From Agromyces intestinalis (lineage in GTDB: Bacteria > Actinomycetota > Actinomycetes > Actinomycetales > Microbacteriaceae): a stretch of DNA of 64,000 bases. The position numbers were made by a program, and so were the translations under genes. The stretch is taken from the NCBI RefSeq assembly GCF_008365295.1, contig NZ_CP043505.1, forward strand, positions 3,038,001 through 3,102,000, written 5' to 3'. This document shows, in pieces, positions 32,336 to 40,888 of this stretch. Within the stretch, counting starts at the first letter, position 1. Every line of letters begins with the position of its first letter. The notes under the pieces were generated by a model, which was not told the DNA's origin, did not search any database, and saw only the letters and a list, made by a program, of their open reading frames with translations.

Positions 32336-32351
32336 CACGACAGGAGAACGA

Positions 32352-33344
32352 ATGTCAAGCACACTCGTCGAGCACGAGGCCGCAGCGAAGGCGCCGCGTC
32401 CCGTCACGACCGGTACGCCGTCCCCGCGACGTTCACGACGGCTCAGTTGGGGCCGGATCACTCCCTACCTGCTCATCCTGCCGGCGATCGTGTTCGAACT
32501 GCTCGTGCACGTGGTCCCGATGGTGGTCGGCGTCTGGATGAGCTTCATCCAGCTCACGCAGTTCTACATCACCAACTGGCTGAGCGCGCCGTTCGTCGGA
32601 TTCGGCAACTTCCAGATCGCACTCGACTTCCAGAACCCGCTCGGCGCCCAGCTCGCGCGGTCGTTCGGCGTGACGCTGGCCTTCACGATCCTGACCGTCG
32701 GGTCGTCCTGGCTCTTCGGCATGGCGGCCTCGATCGTGCTGCAGCGCAGCTTCCGAGGACGCGGGTTCCTGCGCACGCTCTTCCTCATCCCCTATGCGAT
32801 CCCCGCGTACGCCGGCATCATCACGTGGAAGTTCATCTTCCAGCGCGACACTGGCCTGCTCAACGAACTGCTCGTCGACAATCTGCACCTCACCGACACC
32901 GCGCCGTTCTGGCTCATCGGCGACAACGCCTTCTGGTCGCTCGTCATCGTCTCGGTCTGGCAGCAGTGGCCGTTCGCGTTCCTCATGACGATGGCCGGCA
33001 TGCAGGGCATCCCCGAAGAGCTCTACGAGGCGGCCGCGATCGACGGCGCGAGCGTCTGGCAGCAGATGCGCCACATCACGCTCGGACTCATGCGGCCGAT
33101 CAACTCCGTGCTGCTGCTCCTGCTGTTCCTGTGGACCTTCCGCGAGTTCAACACGCCATTCGTGCTGTTCGGCGCCAGACCGGCCGACAGCGCCAACCTG
33201 CTGGTCGTGAACATCTACCAGAGCTCGTTCATCCAGTGGAACTTCGGACTCGGCGCCGCGATGAGCGTGCTGCTGATGCTCTTCCTCATCCTCGTCGCCG
33301 CACTCTGGGCGGTCTGGAACAGAAAGGTGCGCCGCGATGCATGA
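32352..33344 (+). CDS. Sugar ABC transporter permease 1 (MalF/UgpA type)
   Basis: The 330-residue CUT1 permease has a hydrophilic N-terminal tail of about 35 residues and six membrane helices. The EAA loop that contacts the ATPase reads EELYEAAAIDGASVWQQMRHITLGLMRP (about residues 224-251). ATG at 32352 has AGGAGA at seven bases. Its stop lies 8 bp inside the next permease gene, which implies coupled translation of the heterodimer. Together with the binding protein it imports the substrate of the kinase and aldolase encoded downstream. Confidence 0.93.
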   Translation: MSSTLVEHEAAAKAPRPVTTGTPSPRRSRRLSWGRITPYLLILPAIVFELLVHVVPMVVGVWMSFIQLTQFYITNWLSAPFVGFGNFQIALDFQNPLGAQLARSFGVTLAFTILTVGSSWLFGMAASIVLQRSFRGRGFLRTLFLIPYAIPAYAGIITWKFIFQRDTGLLNELLVDNLHLTDTAPFWLIGDNAFWSLVIVSVWQQWPFAFLMTMAGMQGIPEELYEAAAIDGASVWQQMRHITLGLMRPINSVLLLLLFLWTFREFNTPFVLFGARPADSANLLVVNIYQSSFIQWNFGLGAAMSVLLMLFLILVAALWAVWNRKVRRDA

Positions 33345-34179
33345 GCCGCGCTCGTTCAAGATCTTTCGCTGGGTGGTGCTCGTTCCGCTCGTGCTGTTCA
33401 CGGCCGTGCCGCTGTACGTCATGATGTCGTCGTCGCTGAAGCCCCTCGGCGACGTGCAGGGTCCGTGGGAGTGGTGGCCGAGCGAGTTCACCATCCAGCC
33501 GTTCATCGACATCTGGTCGACGGTGCCGCTCGCGCACTATTTCTGGAACAGCCTCGTCGTCTCGGTCTGCGCCACGGCCGCGAGCGTGATCATCGCGATC
33601 TTCGCCTCCTACGCGATCTCCCGATACCGCTTCCGCGGTCGCGGTGCGTTCTCGGGCGTGGTGCTGTCGACGCAGATGTTCCCCGGCATCCTGTTCCTGC
33701 TGCCGCTGTTCATCATCTTCGTGAACATCGACCGCGCGCTCGGGTTCCAGCTCTTCTACCAGACCCAGGCCGGGCTCATCGTGACGTACCTCACATTCAC
33801 GCTGCCGTTCTCGATCTGGATGCTGGCGAGCTACATGGACGGCATCCCGCGCGACCTCGACGAGGCCGCGCGCGTCGACGGCACGACGGCGATGGGCGCG
33901 CTCTTCCGCGTCGTGCTGCCGTCGGCCCGGCCCGGCATCATCGCGGTCGCCGTGTACTCGTTCATGACGGCCTGGGGCGAGATCCTGTTCGCCTCGCAGA
34001 TGACGAACAACGAGACCCGCACGCTCTCGATCGGTCTGCAGGCCTACTCCACCGAGGTCAACGTGTACTGGAACCAGGTGATGGCCGCATCGCTCGTGGT
34101 GAGCGTGCCGATCGTCGTCGGCTTCCTGATCCTCCAGCGCTACCTCGTCGCCGGCCTCACGGCGGGGGCCGTCAAGTGA
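33337..34179 (+). CDS. Sugar ABC transporter permease 2 (MalG/UgpE type)
   Basis: The 280-residue CUT1 permease has six helices and the EAA loop DLDEAARVDGTTAMGALFRVVLPSARPG (about residues 172-199). It forms the channel with the preceding protein. ATG at 33337 overlaps the upstream gene by 8 bp, and GTG of the kinase gene overlaps its stop, so transport and phosphorylation genes are tightly coupled. Confidence 0.93.
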   Translation: MHEPRSFKIFRWVVLVPLVLFTAVPLYVMMSSSLKPLGDVQGPWEWWPSEFTIQPFIDIWSTVPLAHYFWNSLVVSVCATAASVIIAIFASYAISRYRFRGRGAFSGVVLSTQMFPGILFLLPLFIIFVNIDRALGFQLFYQTQAGLIVTYLTFTLPFSIWMLASYMDGIPRDLDEAARVDGTTAMGALFRVVLPSARPGIIAVAVYSFMTAWGEILFASQMTNNETRTLSIGLQAYSTEVNVYWNQVMAASLVVSVPIVVGFLILQRYLVAGLTAGAVK

Positions 34180-35054
34180 CCGCCGTGCCGACCGTGGTCT
34201 GCGTGGGCTCGGTGACCGTCGACACCATCGCGCTGGTCGATGTGCTGCCGGGTCGCGACGAGCGAGTCGTCGCCGAACAGTTCGTCGTGGCGGGCGGGGG
34301 GCCCGCCGCGACGGCCGCCGTGACGCTCGCGCGACTCGGCGTGCCGGTCGGGTTCGCAGGCGTGGTGGGCGACGACGAGGCCGGCCGCGAGGCGCGGGCC
34401 GCGCTGGAGTCCGAGGGCGTCGACACGACCCTGCTGCGCATCGATCGCAACGCGACGACGGCGCGCAGCGTCGTGCTCGTCGAACGCGGCTCGGGCGCGC
34501 GCACGATCGTCACGTCGGCGTCGGCTGAGCCGGTGGCCCGTGACATCCGTGATCTCTCGGCCGACGTCGAGTGGCTGCACGTCGACCAGACGGGGTATGC
34601 GGCCGCTCGGGCGGCCATCGTGGAGCGGCCCGGTCTGCGACTCAGCATCGACGACGGCAACCCCGTCGACTCGCTCGACCTGGCCGGCGTGCAGCTCTAC
34701 GCGCCGACGCTCGCGGTGCTCACCGCGCGGTTCGGCGCCGATCCGGCGACCGCGTTGCGCGCCGCGCGCGACGCGGGGGCCTTCCGAGTCGTCGCGACCT
34801 CCGGGTCCGACGGCGCCGAGGTGCTCGACGGCGACGCCGTCGTGCACGTGCCCGCCGTCGAGGTCGAGCCGGTCTCGACGCTCGGCGCCGGCGACGTCTT
34901 CCATGGCGCACTCCTCGCGGCCGTGGTGCGAGGCTCGCCGCTGGTCGAGGCCGCGGCCGCGGCGGCCGCGGTGGCAGCCCAATCGACTCACGCCCTCGAC
35001 GGGCGAAGCGCCGTCCCGTTCGCGGCGGATCCGATCTCGACCTCCCGGCCTTGA
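34176..35054 (+). CDS. PfkB-family sugar kinase resembling sulfofructose kinase YihV
   Basis: The 292-residue ribokinase-fold enzyme has the first PfkB signature as VAGGGPAATAAVTLARLG (about residues 38-55) and the second as TLGAGDVFHGALLA with the catalytic Asp (about 236-249). GGGPAATAAV and GAGDVFHGAL are nearly the same in E. coli YihV, which phosphorylates 6-deoxy-6-sulfofructose at C1. This comparison is from memory, and the real substrate could be another ketose. GTG at 34176 overlaps the permease stop. A YihT-like aldolase follows, the expected next step for a 1-phosphate. Confidence 0.85.
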   Translation: MTAVPTVVCVGSVTVDTIALVDVLPGRDERVVAEQFVVAGGGPAATAAVTLARLGVPVGFAGVVGDDEAGREARAALESEGVDTTLLRIDRNATTARSVVLVERGSGARTIVTSASAEPVARDIRDLSADVEWLHVDQTGYAAARAAIVERPGLRLSIDDGNPVDSLDLAGVQLYAPTLAVLTARFGADPATALRAARDAGAFRVVATSGSDGAEVLDGDAVVHVPAVEVEPVSTLGAGDVFHGALLAAVVRGSPLVEAAAAAAAVAAQSTHALDGRSAVPFAADPISTSRP

Positions 35055-35078
35055 ACCGGTGAAAGGGGAACCACGACC

Positions 35079-36032
35079 ATGACCTCGCACGACACCGTTC
35101 CGGCGTCGCCCGCACCCGGGCTCGCACTCGCCGACGGCGGCTTCGCGATGCTCGCGCTCGACCAGCGCGAATCGCTGCGCCGGATGTTCCCGCTCGTGCA
35201 CGGCCGCGAGGTCGACGACGAGACGCTGCGCCGGTTCAAGCGCGACGCGCTCGACGTGCTCTCACCGAAGGCGTCGGCCGTACTGCTCGACCGCCTCTAC
35301 GCGCTCGACGACCGGCGCCCGGCCGAACTCGCCGACGACACCGCGCTGATCCTGGCCGTCGATGTGCTCATCCAGCCTCCCGGGCTGCCCGTCTCGGGCA
35401 CCGAGCTCGATCGCGAGGTCACGCCGGAGTTCGTGGAGCAGGTCGGCGCCGACGCGCTGAAGCTGCTCGTCATCTGGCGCGAGCGCGACTCGGCCGACGA
35501 GCGGGCCGAGCTCGTGGCATCCTTCCTCGAACTCGCCGAGCAGTCCGGCGTCGTGAGCCTCGTCGAGGGCATCGTGCGCCCGTCCGATGGCGACTACTGG
35601 ACCGACCATGCCGAGCGACACGAGGCGATCCTCGCCGCCGCGGCGGAGCTCGGCGGCTCCGGCACCACGATCTACAAGGCCGAAGTCCCCGGCTACGTGC
35701 CGGGTGACGTATCGCTCGTCCGCGAGCACGCCGAACGGCTCACCGCCGCTGTGCCCGTGCCGTGGGTCGTGCTGTCGAACGGGGTCGCGCAGGACGACTT
35801 CGCCGACGCTCTGCGCGAATCGGTCGCGGGCGGGGCGAGCGGATTCCTCGCCGGTCGCGCGATCTGGAGCGACACCGTCGCCGAACTCGACCCGTCGGCC
35901 GCCCTGCGCACGCGCTCGACCGCGCGGCTCGACGAACTCGGGCGCATCGTGTCCGAGGCGCGCGGCGCCGACGGCACCGGCAACCGCCCGGCTGGTGGTA
36001 CACCGGACAGCGGAGAGAGGGGAACGCCGTGA
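35079..36032 (+). CDS. Class I aldolase resembling sulfofructose-1-phosphate aldolase YihT
   Basis: The 317-residue TIM-barrel aldolase belongs to the YihT/LacD group. Hallmarks are DGGFAMLALDQRESLRRMF (residues 19-37), DALKLLVIWR (125-134), the Schiff-base Lys200 in TIYKAEVP and the phosphate/anion-binding GASGFLAGRAIW. These match E. coli YihT (Lys193) closely as I recall it. It should cleave a ketose 1-phosphate to dihydroxyacetone phosphate and an aldehyde; sulfolactaldehyde is one option. LacD-type tagatose-bisphosphate cleavage is an alternative. A ribosome site, AAAGGGGA, precedes ATG 35079. The DeoR GTG overlaps its stop. Confidence 0.85.
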   Translation: MTSHDTVPASPAPGLALADGGFAMLALDQRESLRRMFPLVHGREVDDETLRRFKRDALDVLSPKASAVLLDRLYALDDRRPAELADDTALILAVDVLIQPPGLPVSGTELDREVTPEFVEQVGADALKLLVIWRERDSADERAELVASFLELAEQSGVVSLVEGIVRPSDGDYWTDHAERHEAILAAAAELGGSGTTIYKAEVPGYVPGDVSLVREHAERLTAAVPVPWVVLSNGVAQDDFADALRESVAGGASGFLAGRAIWSDTVAELDPSAALRTRSTARLDELGRIVSEARGADGTGNRPAGGTPDSGERGTP

Positions 36033-36844
36033 ACGAAGAGCGGTTCCGCTATACGTCGGCGCCCGAGCGCCGCGAGCGCCTGCTGCAGTACATCGCCGAG
36101 CAGGGGTACTGCACGATCGCCGAGCTGTCGAAGGCCTTCTCGGTGTCGGAGATGACGATCCGTCGCGACGCGCAGAAGCTCGTCGAGCAGGAGCTGGTGC
36201 GCGGGTTCCGCGGTGGCGTCGGCTCGCTCAGCAAGCAGGACCTCACAGGCAGCGACTACCGGTTCCGCGACATCGCGCACGCCGCCGCGAAGCACGCGAT
36301 CGCCTCGGCGGCGGTGGGCATGGTCGAGCCGCACTCGGTCGTCGCGATCGACGCAGGCACGACGGCGAACCAGTTCGCGCAACTGCTTCCGGCCGACCGC
36401 GACATCAAGGTCATCACCAACTCGTTCCCCGCCCTCGCGAGCCTCGTCGGCAACCCGGGCGTCGAGGTGAGCTGCCTCGGCGGCACGCTGCATCCCGAGT
36501 CGTTGTCGTTCGACGGGCCCGCGACGCTCGCCGGCATCGAGAACATCCAGATCCAGACGCTCTTCCTCGCAGCGAGCGGCATGAGCGATCGCGGTGCGTT
36601 CTGCGCGAACGGCTTCGACGCCATCACCAAGCGTGCGCTCATCGATGTCTCCGAACGCGTCGTACTGCTCGCCGACTCGACCAAGTTCGATGCGCACGCG
36701 ATGGTGCGCATCTGCGACTGGGACGTCGTCGACCGGCTCATCGTCGACGACGGCATCAGCGAGGCGCAGCAGCACATGTTGCGCCAGCAGGGCGTGCAGG
36801 TCGAGGTCGTGCCCGTGAACGAATCCGTCGAGGCGGTCTCGTGA
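36029..36844 (+). CDS. DeoR-family transcriptional regulator
   Basis: The 271-residue regulator has an N-terminal HTH (ERRERLLQYIAEQGYCTIAELSKAFSVSEMTIRRDAQKL, split over about residues 14-52). A C-terminal sugar-phosphate sensor domain follows, with IDAGTTANQFAQLL and VVLLADSTKFD. Members are usually repressors released by a phosphorylated sugar, which fits the neighbouring kinase and aldolase. GTG at 36029 overlaps the aldolase stop and has GAGAGAGGGG upstream. It is the best candidate for the operator at 30831 in front of the unit. Confidence 0.92.
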   Translation: MNEERFRYTSAPERRERLLQYIAEQGYCTIAELSKAFSVSEMTIRRDAQKLVEQELVRGFRGGVGSLSKQDLTGSDYRFRDIAHAAAKHAIASAAVGMVEPHSVVAIDAGTTANQFAQLLPADRDIKVITNSFPALASLVGNPGVEVSCLGGTLHPESLSFDGPATLAGIENIQIQTLFLAASGMSDRGAFCANGFDAITKRALIDVSERVVLLADSTKFDAHAMVRICDWDVVDRLIVDDGISEAQQHMLRQQGVQVEVVPVNESVEAVS

Positions 36845-37968
36845 GCGGGACGCGCATCGCGGTCGTCGCCGGCGACGGCATCGGCCTCGAGGTGCTGCCG
36901 GCCGGCATCCGGGCCGTCGATGCGGTCGCCGAGGTGCATGGACTGCGTCTCGACTGGCACCACCTCGACTGGGGCTCCGAGTTCTACCGGCGACACGGCC
37001 GGATGCTGCCCGTCGACGGCCTCGAGGTGCTCGCCCAGCACGACGCGATCTTCCTCGGCGCCGTCGGCGTGCCCGACATCCCCGATGTCGAGACGCTGTG
37101 GGGGCTGCTCATCCCGATCCGCCGCGCGTTCGAGCAGTACATCAACCTGCGGCCCGTGAAGACACTGCCCGGCGTCACCAATCGGGTGCGCACCGACGAG
37201 GTGATCGACCTCATGATCGTGCGCGAGAACAACGAGGGCGAGTACTCCGAGATCGGCGGGCGCGCCTACCGCGGACTGCCCGAGGAGGCGGCCTTCCAAG
37301 AGAACGTGTTCACGCGCAAGGGCGTCGCGCGGGCCGCGCGCTTCGCCGCCGAACTGGCGGTCTCGCGTGGCGGCAGGCTCACCTCGGCGACCAAGAGCAA
37401 CGGCATCGTGCACACCATGCCGTTCTGGGATGAGGTCGTGCGCGACACGCTGACGGACTACCCGTCGGTCGAGCTGCGCAGCGAGCTCATCGACGCGCTC
37501 GCGGCCTCGCTCGTGCTGCATCCCGAGCGCTACGACGTGATCGTCGCGTCGAACCTCTTCGGCGACATCCTCTCCGACCTCGCGGGCGCGGTGACCGGGT
37601 CGATCGGCTCGGCCCCGAGCGCGAACCTGAACCCCGAGCGACGGCACCCGTCGATGTTCGAGCCCGTGCACGGGTCGGCGCCCGACATCGCGGGGCAGGG
37701 CATCGCGAACCCGATCGGCCAGATCTGGAGCGGCGCGATGATGCTCGACGCGCTCGGCCACCGCCCCGCCGCCGCCCACCTCACCGCCGCGTTCGAGCAC
37801 GTGCTCGCCGAGGGCGTGCGCACGCGCGACCTGGGCGGCACCGCCTCCACCGAGCAGTTCACCTCCGCGGTCGTCGCCGCGGTCGGCGGGCTCGCCGACC
37901 GCTACCTCGGCACGGATGCCGACGCCGATGCCGTGGTCGATGCGGATGTCGCGGGAGTCGCGTCGTGA
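36841..37968 (+). CDS. Tartrate/D-malate-type NAD-dependent hydroxyacid dehydrogenase
   Basis: The 375-residue protein belongs to the isocitrate/isopropylmalate dehydrogenase superfamily, in the tartrate dehydrogenase/D-malate dehydrogenase (TtuC, DmlA) branch. Typical stretches are AVVAGDGIGLEVLPAG, FLGAVGVPDIPDVETLWGLL, IRRAFEQYINLRPVK, NNEGEYSEIGG and VASNLFGDILSDLA with the metal-binding Asp residues. The enzymes oxidise 2-hydroxy acids, often with decarboxylation, using Mn2+ and NAD. An acidic Ala/Asp-rich tail extends the C-terminus. GTG at 36841 overlaps the DeoR stop. Its substrate in this unit is unknown. Confidence 0.87.
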   Translation: MSGTRIAVVAGDGIGLEVLPAGIRAVDAVAEVHGLRLDWHHLDWGSEFYRRHGRMLPVDGLEVLAQHDAIFLGAVGVPDIPDVETLWGLLIPIRRAFEQYINLRPVKTLPGVTNRVRTDEVIDLMIVRENNEGEYSEIGGRAYRGLPEEAAFQENVFTRKGVARAARFAAELAVSRGGRLTSATKSNGIVHTMPFWDEVVRDTLTDYPSVELRSELIDALAASLVLHPERYDVIVASNLFGDILSDLAGAVTGSIGSAPSANLNPERRHPSMFEPVHGSAPDIAGQGIANPIGQIWSGAMMLDALGHRPAAAHLTAAFEHVLAEGVRTRDLGGTASTEQFTSAVVAAVGGLADRYLGTDADADAVVDADVAGVAS

Positions 37969-39443
37969 GCGCTGAGCCGCAGGTGCGATCGGATGCCGCG
38001 GCGCAGGTGGATGGAGCGGGGCATCCGCTTCGCCGTCAGTCCCTCTTCATCGACGGTGACTGGGTCGACGGGCAGGGCACCCGCGAGGTGCGCGACCGCT
38101 GGACGGGCGAGCCGATCGCGATCGTCTCCGAGGGCGATCCCTCGCTCGCGACCGCGGCCGTCGATGCGGCCGCTCGGGCGCTGCTGACAGCGTTCCCGAT
38201 CCCCGACCGGTCGCGCGTGCTCGCGGCGGCCGCGGCGGAGATCGCCGCGCGCGCCGAGGAGTTCGCCCAGGCCATCACGGCCGAGACGGGCAAGCCGATC
38301 ACCGCCGCCCGCGGCGAGGTCGGGCGCGGCGTCGAGACGCTGACCTGGGCCGCCGAAGAGGCCAAGCGGCTGCCGGGCGAGACCGTGCGCCTCGACGCGA
38401 TCGCGTCGGGCGCCGGCACCATGGCGTTCACCGTTCCCGAGCCGCGGGGTGTCGTCGCGGCGATCACGCCGTTCAATTTCCCGCTCAACCTGGTGCTGCA
38501 CAAGGTGGCGCCGGCGATCGCGGCCGGATGCTCCGTGGTGCTGAAGCCGTCGGACAAAGCGGTCGTCGTCGCCGGCCTGTTGGCCGAGGCGTTCGAGGCG
38601 GCAGGGCTTCCAGCGGGACGGCTCAACCTCGTCACGGGCGCGCCGGCGCGGGTCGTCGAACCGTGGCTCGCCGATCCACGGGTCGCGGTCGTCACCTTCA
38701 CCGGGTCGAGCGCCGTCGGCTGGGACCTCAAGCGCCGCTCGCCCGAGAAGCTGCACGTGCTCGAACTCGGCTCGAACACCGCGCTCGTGGTGACCGACAG
38801 CGCCGACGTCGACCGGGCCGCCGCCGATGCGGCGACCGCGGCGCTCGCGAACTCGGGCCAGGCGTGCGTGTCGCTGCAGCGCATCTACGTGACGCCCGGC
38901 ATCGCCGCGCGCTTCACCGCGGCGCTCGCCGAGCGCTTCGGCGCGACGCCGATCGGCGACCCCCGCGAGGAGTCGACCGTGGTCGGGCCGCTCATCACCG
39001 ACTCCGCCGCCGAGCGGCTCGCCGCGACGATCGCCGCGTCGGTCGCGGCCGGCGGCCGCGTGCTCGCCGGCGGGTCGCTCGAGGGCGGCGTGCTGCAGCC
39101 GACGCTGCTGGCCGACGTGCCCGCGAGCGATCCGATCGTCTGCGAAGAGGCGTTCGGCCCCGTCGCGAGCGTCATCGTGGTCGACGACCTCGACGCGGCG
39201 ATCGCCGCGGTCAACGACTCCGACTATGCGCTCAACACCGCGATCCACACGTCGAACCTCGGCGAGGCGATGGCGTTCGCCGAGCGGGCCGAGGCGGGCA
39301 GCGTGCTCGTCAACCTGCCGCCGTCGTACCGCGCCGACCACATGCCGTACGGCGGCGTGAAGGGCTCGGGGCAGGGCACCGAGGGCGTGCGGTATGCGAT
39401 CCACGAGCTGGTGCGCGAGAAGCTCGTGGTGCTGAAGCCGTAA
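37965..39443 (+). CDS. NAD(P)-dependent aldehyde dehydrogenase
   Basis: The 492-residue ALDH-fold enzyme has the cofactor motifs ITPFNFPLNLVLHK and FTGSSAVGWDL, the general-base Glu in LELGSNTALVV and the catalytic Cys in NSGQACVSLQR (about residue 303). It ends in VKGSGQGTEGVRYAIHEL. It resembles succinate-semialdehyde and sulfolactaldehyde dehydrogenases more than the methylmalonate type. In unit A it could oxidise the aldehyde released by the aldolase. GTG at 37965 overlaps the previous stop by 4 bp. It is the last gene of unit A and converges on unit B. Confidence 0.9.
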   Translation: MSAEPQVRSDAAAQVDGAGHPLRRQSLFIDGDWVDGQGTREVRDRWTGEPIAIVSEGDPSLATAAVDAAARALLTAFPIPDRSRVLAAAAAEIAARAEEFAQAITAETGKPITAARGEVGRGVETLTWAAEEAKRLPGETVRLDAIASGAGTMAFTVPEPRGVVAAITPFNFPLNLVLHKVAPAIAAGCSVVLKPSDKAVVVAGLLAEAFEAAGLPAGRLNLVTGAPARVVEPWLADPRVAVVTFTGSSAVGWDLKRRSPEKLHVLELGSNTALVVTDSADVDRAAADAATAALANSGQACVSLQRIYVTPGIAARFTAALAERFGATPIGDPREESTVVGPLITDSAAERLAATIAASVAAGGRVLAGGSLEGGVLQPTLLADVPASDPIVCEEAFGPVASVIVVDDLDAAIAAVNDSDYALNTAIHTSNLGEAMAFAERAEAGSVLVNLPPSYRADHMPYGGVKGSGQGTEGVRYAIHELVREKLVVLKP

Positions 39444-39478
39444 GGCTCACGGACTCCGCTCGGCCGAAGGCCCTCGGC

Positions 39479-40489
39479 CTACTCGTCGTGCTGCGCGAAG
39501 ACCGAGTCGAAGGCGGCCTGCGGGCGATCCCACAGCAGCGATCGCACGTGCGCGAGCGCGGCGGGCGCGCCCTCGTAGCGGCTCATCCCGGCGTCCTCCC
39601 ACTCGATCGAGATCGGGCCGTCGTAGCCGATCGCGTCGAGCGCGCGGAACGCGTCTTCGAAGGGCACGTCGCCGTGGCCGGCTGACACGAAGGTCCAGCC
39701 GCGCCGGGGGCTGTCCCAGGGCAGGTGCGAGCCGAGTCGCCCGACCCGCCCGTCGCGCGCCCGGATGCGGGTGTCCTTGCAGTCGACGTGGTAGATGCGA
39801 TCGGCGAAGTCGACGATGAAGTTCGCGGGGTCGATGTCCTGCCAGAGCATGTGGCTCGGGTCCCAGTTGAGGCCGAACGCCTCGCGGTGGTCGATCGCGT
39901 CGAGCGCGCGCCGGGTGGTGTAGGAGTCGTACGCGATCTCGGACGGATGCACCTCGAGCGCGAAGCGCACGCCCTCGGCGTCGAACACGTCCATGATCGG
40001 GTTCCAGCGGCGGGCGAAGTCCTCATAGCCGTCGTCGATGACGGTCTGCGGCACGGGCGGGTACATCGCGATGTAGCGCCAGATCTTCGAGCCGGTGAAG
40101 CCGGTCACCACGTCGACGCCCATGCGCCGGGCGAGCCGTGCGGTCTTCTTCAGCTGCTCGGACGCCCGCGCCCGCACGCCCTCGGGGTCGCCGTCGCCCC
40201 AGGTGCGCGGGCCCACGATCGCCTCGTGACGGAAGTCGAGCGGGTCGTCGCACACCACCTGGCCCTGCGCGTGGTTCGACAGCGCCCACACCTTCAGGCC
40301 GTGCCGCTCGAGCAGGTCGAGGCGGCCCTGCAGGTACGCGTCGTCGTCGAGCGCGCGGTCGACATCGAGGTGCTGGGTCTTGCAGGCGATTTCGAGGCCG
40401 TCGAAGCCCCAGTCGGCGGCCAGCCGCACGACCTCCTCGAAGGGCAGATCCGCCCACTGGGCGGTGAAGAGGGTGACGGGGCGCTTCAT
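39479..40489 (-). CDS. Sugar isomerase/epimerase family TIM-barrel protein 1
   Basis: The 336-residue protein has the xylose-isomerase-like (AP endonuclease 2) TIM-barrel fold. The metal ligands are suggested by FALEVHPSEIAYD (Glu), LNWDPSHMLWQ (Asp, His), HVDCKDTRI (His) and ISIEWEDAGM (Glu). Family members isomerise, epimerise, dehydrate or eliminate on sugars and inositols. Function here is unknown. It is the last gene of unit B, reading away from the 42.7 kb divergent promoter. ATG overlaps the stop of the VOC gene by 4 bp. Confidence 0.85.
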   Translation of the reverse strand: MKRPVTLFTAQWADLPFEEVVRLAADWGFDGLEIACKTQHLDVDRALDDDAYLQGRLDLLERHGLKVWALSNHAQGQVVCDDPLDFRHEAIVGPRTWGDGDPEGVRARASEQLKKTARLARRMGVDVVTGFTGSKIWRYIAMYPPVPQTVIDDGYEDFARRWNPIMDVFDAEGVRFALEVHPSEIAYDSYTTRRALDAIDHREAFGLNWDPSHMLWQDIDPANFIVDFADRIYHVDCKDTRIRARDGRVGRLGSHLPWDSPRRGWTFVSAGHGDVPFEDAFRALDAIGYDGPISIEWEDAGMSRYEGAPAALAHVRSLLWDRPQAAFDSVFAQHDE

Positions 40490-40875
40490 CGCAGTGCCTC
40501 CAGGAACTCGAGTCGGTTGCCGAACGGATCGCGGGCGTGGAATCGGCGGTGGCCGGGGAACCGGTCGTCGGGCTCGACCGCGATGCCGTGCTCGGCGAAC
40601 CGCGCCGCGAGCGCGTCGAGGTCGTCGACGAGGATCGCGGGGTGGCTCTCGGCGTTCGGTGCGAACTCGGGATCGGGGATGGCGTGGATCTCGATGCCCG
40701 ACGACCCGCCGACCGCATCGGGCTCGGAGCGGAACCAGGCGCCGCGGCTGCGGTCCATGGTCTCGGGCTTGGGCACCTCGACCAGACCCAGCACGCCGAC
40801 GTAGAACGCGCGCGCGGCGTCTTCGGCGCCGACCGGGTGGGCGAACGCCGAGTGGTGGAGTCGGACGAAGCTCAC
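40486..40875 (-). CDS. VOC-superfamily (glyoxalase-fold) protein
   Basis: The 129-residue protein has two beta-alpha-beta-beta-beta repeats of the vicinal oxygen chelate fold: VRLHHSAFAHPVGAEDAARAFYVGVLGL and, near the end, HRRFHARDPFGNRLEFLEA. The metal-binding His and Glu positions are plausible (His7 or His8 and the Glu in RLEFLE). It might be a glyoxalase, isomerase or lactone-opening enzyme. It lies 13 bases downstream of the HUMPS gene and overlaps the isomerase by 4 bp, so it is part of unit B. Confidence 0.82.
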   Translation of the reverse strand: MSFVRLHHSAFAHPVGAEDAARAFYVGVLGLVEVPKPETMDRSRGAWFRSEPDAVGGSSGIEIHAIPDPEFAPNAESHPAILVDDLDALAARFAEHGIAVEPDDRFPGHRRFHARDPFGNRLEFLEALR

Positions 40876-40888
40876 GAGGCCACCGCCG

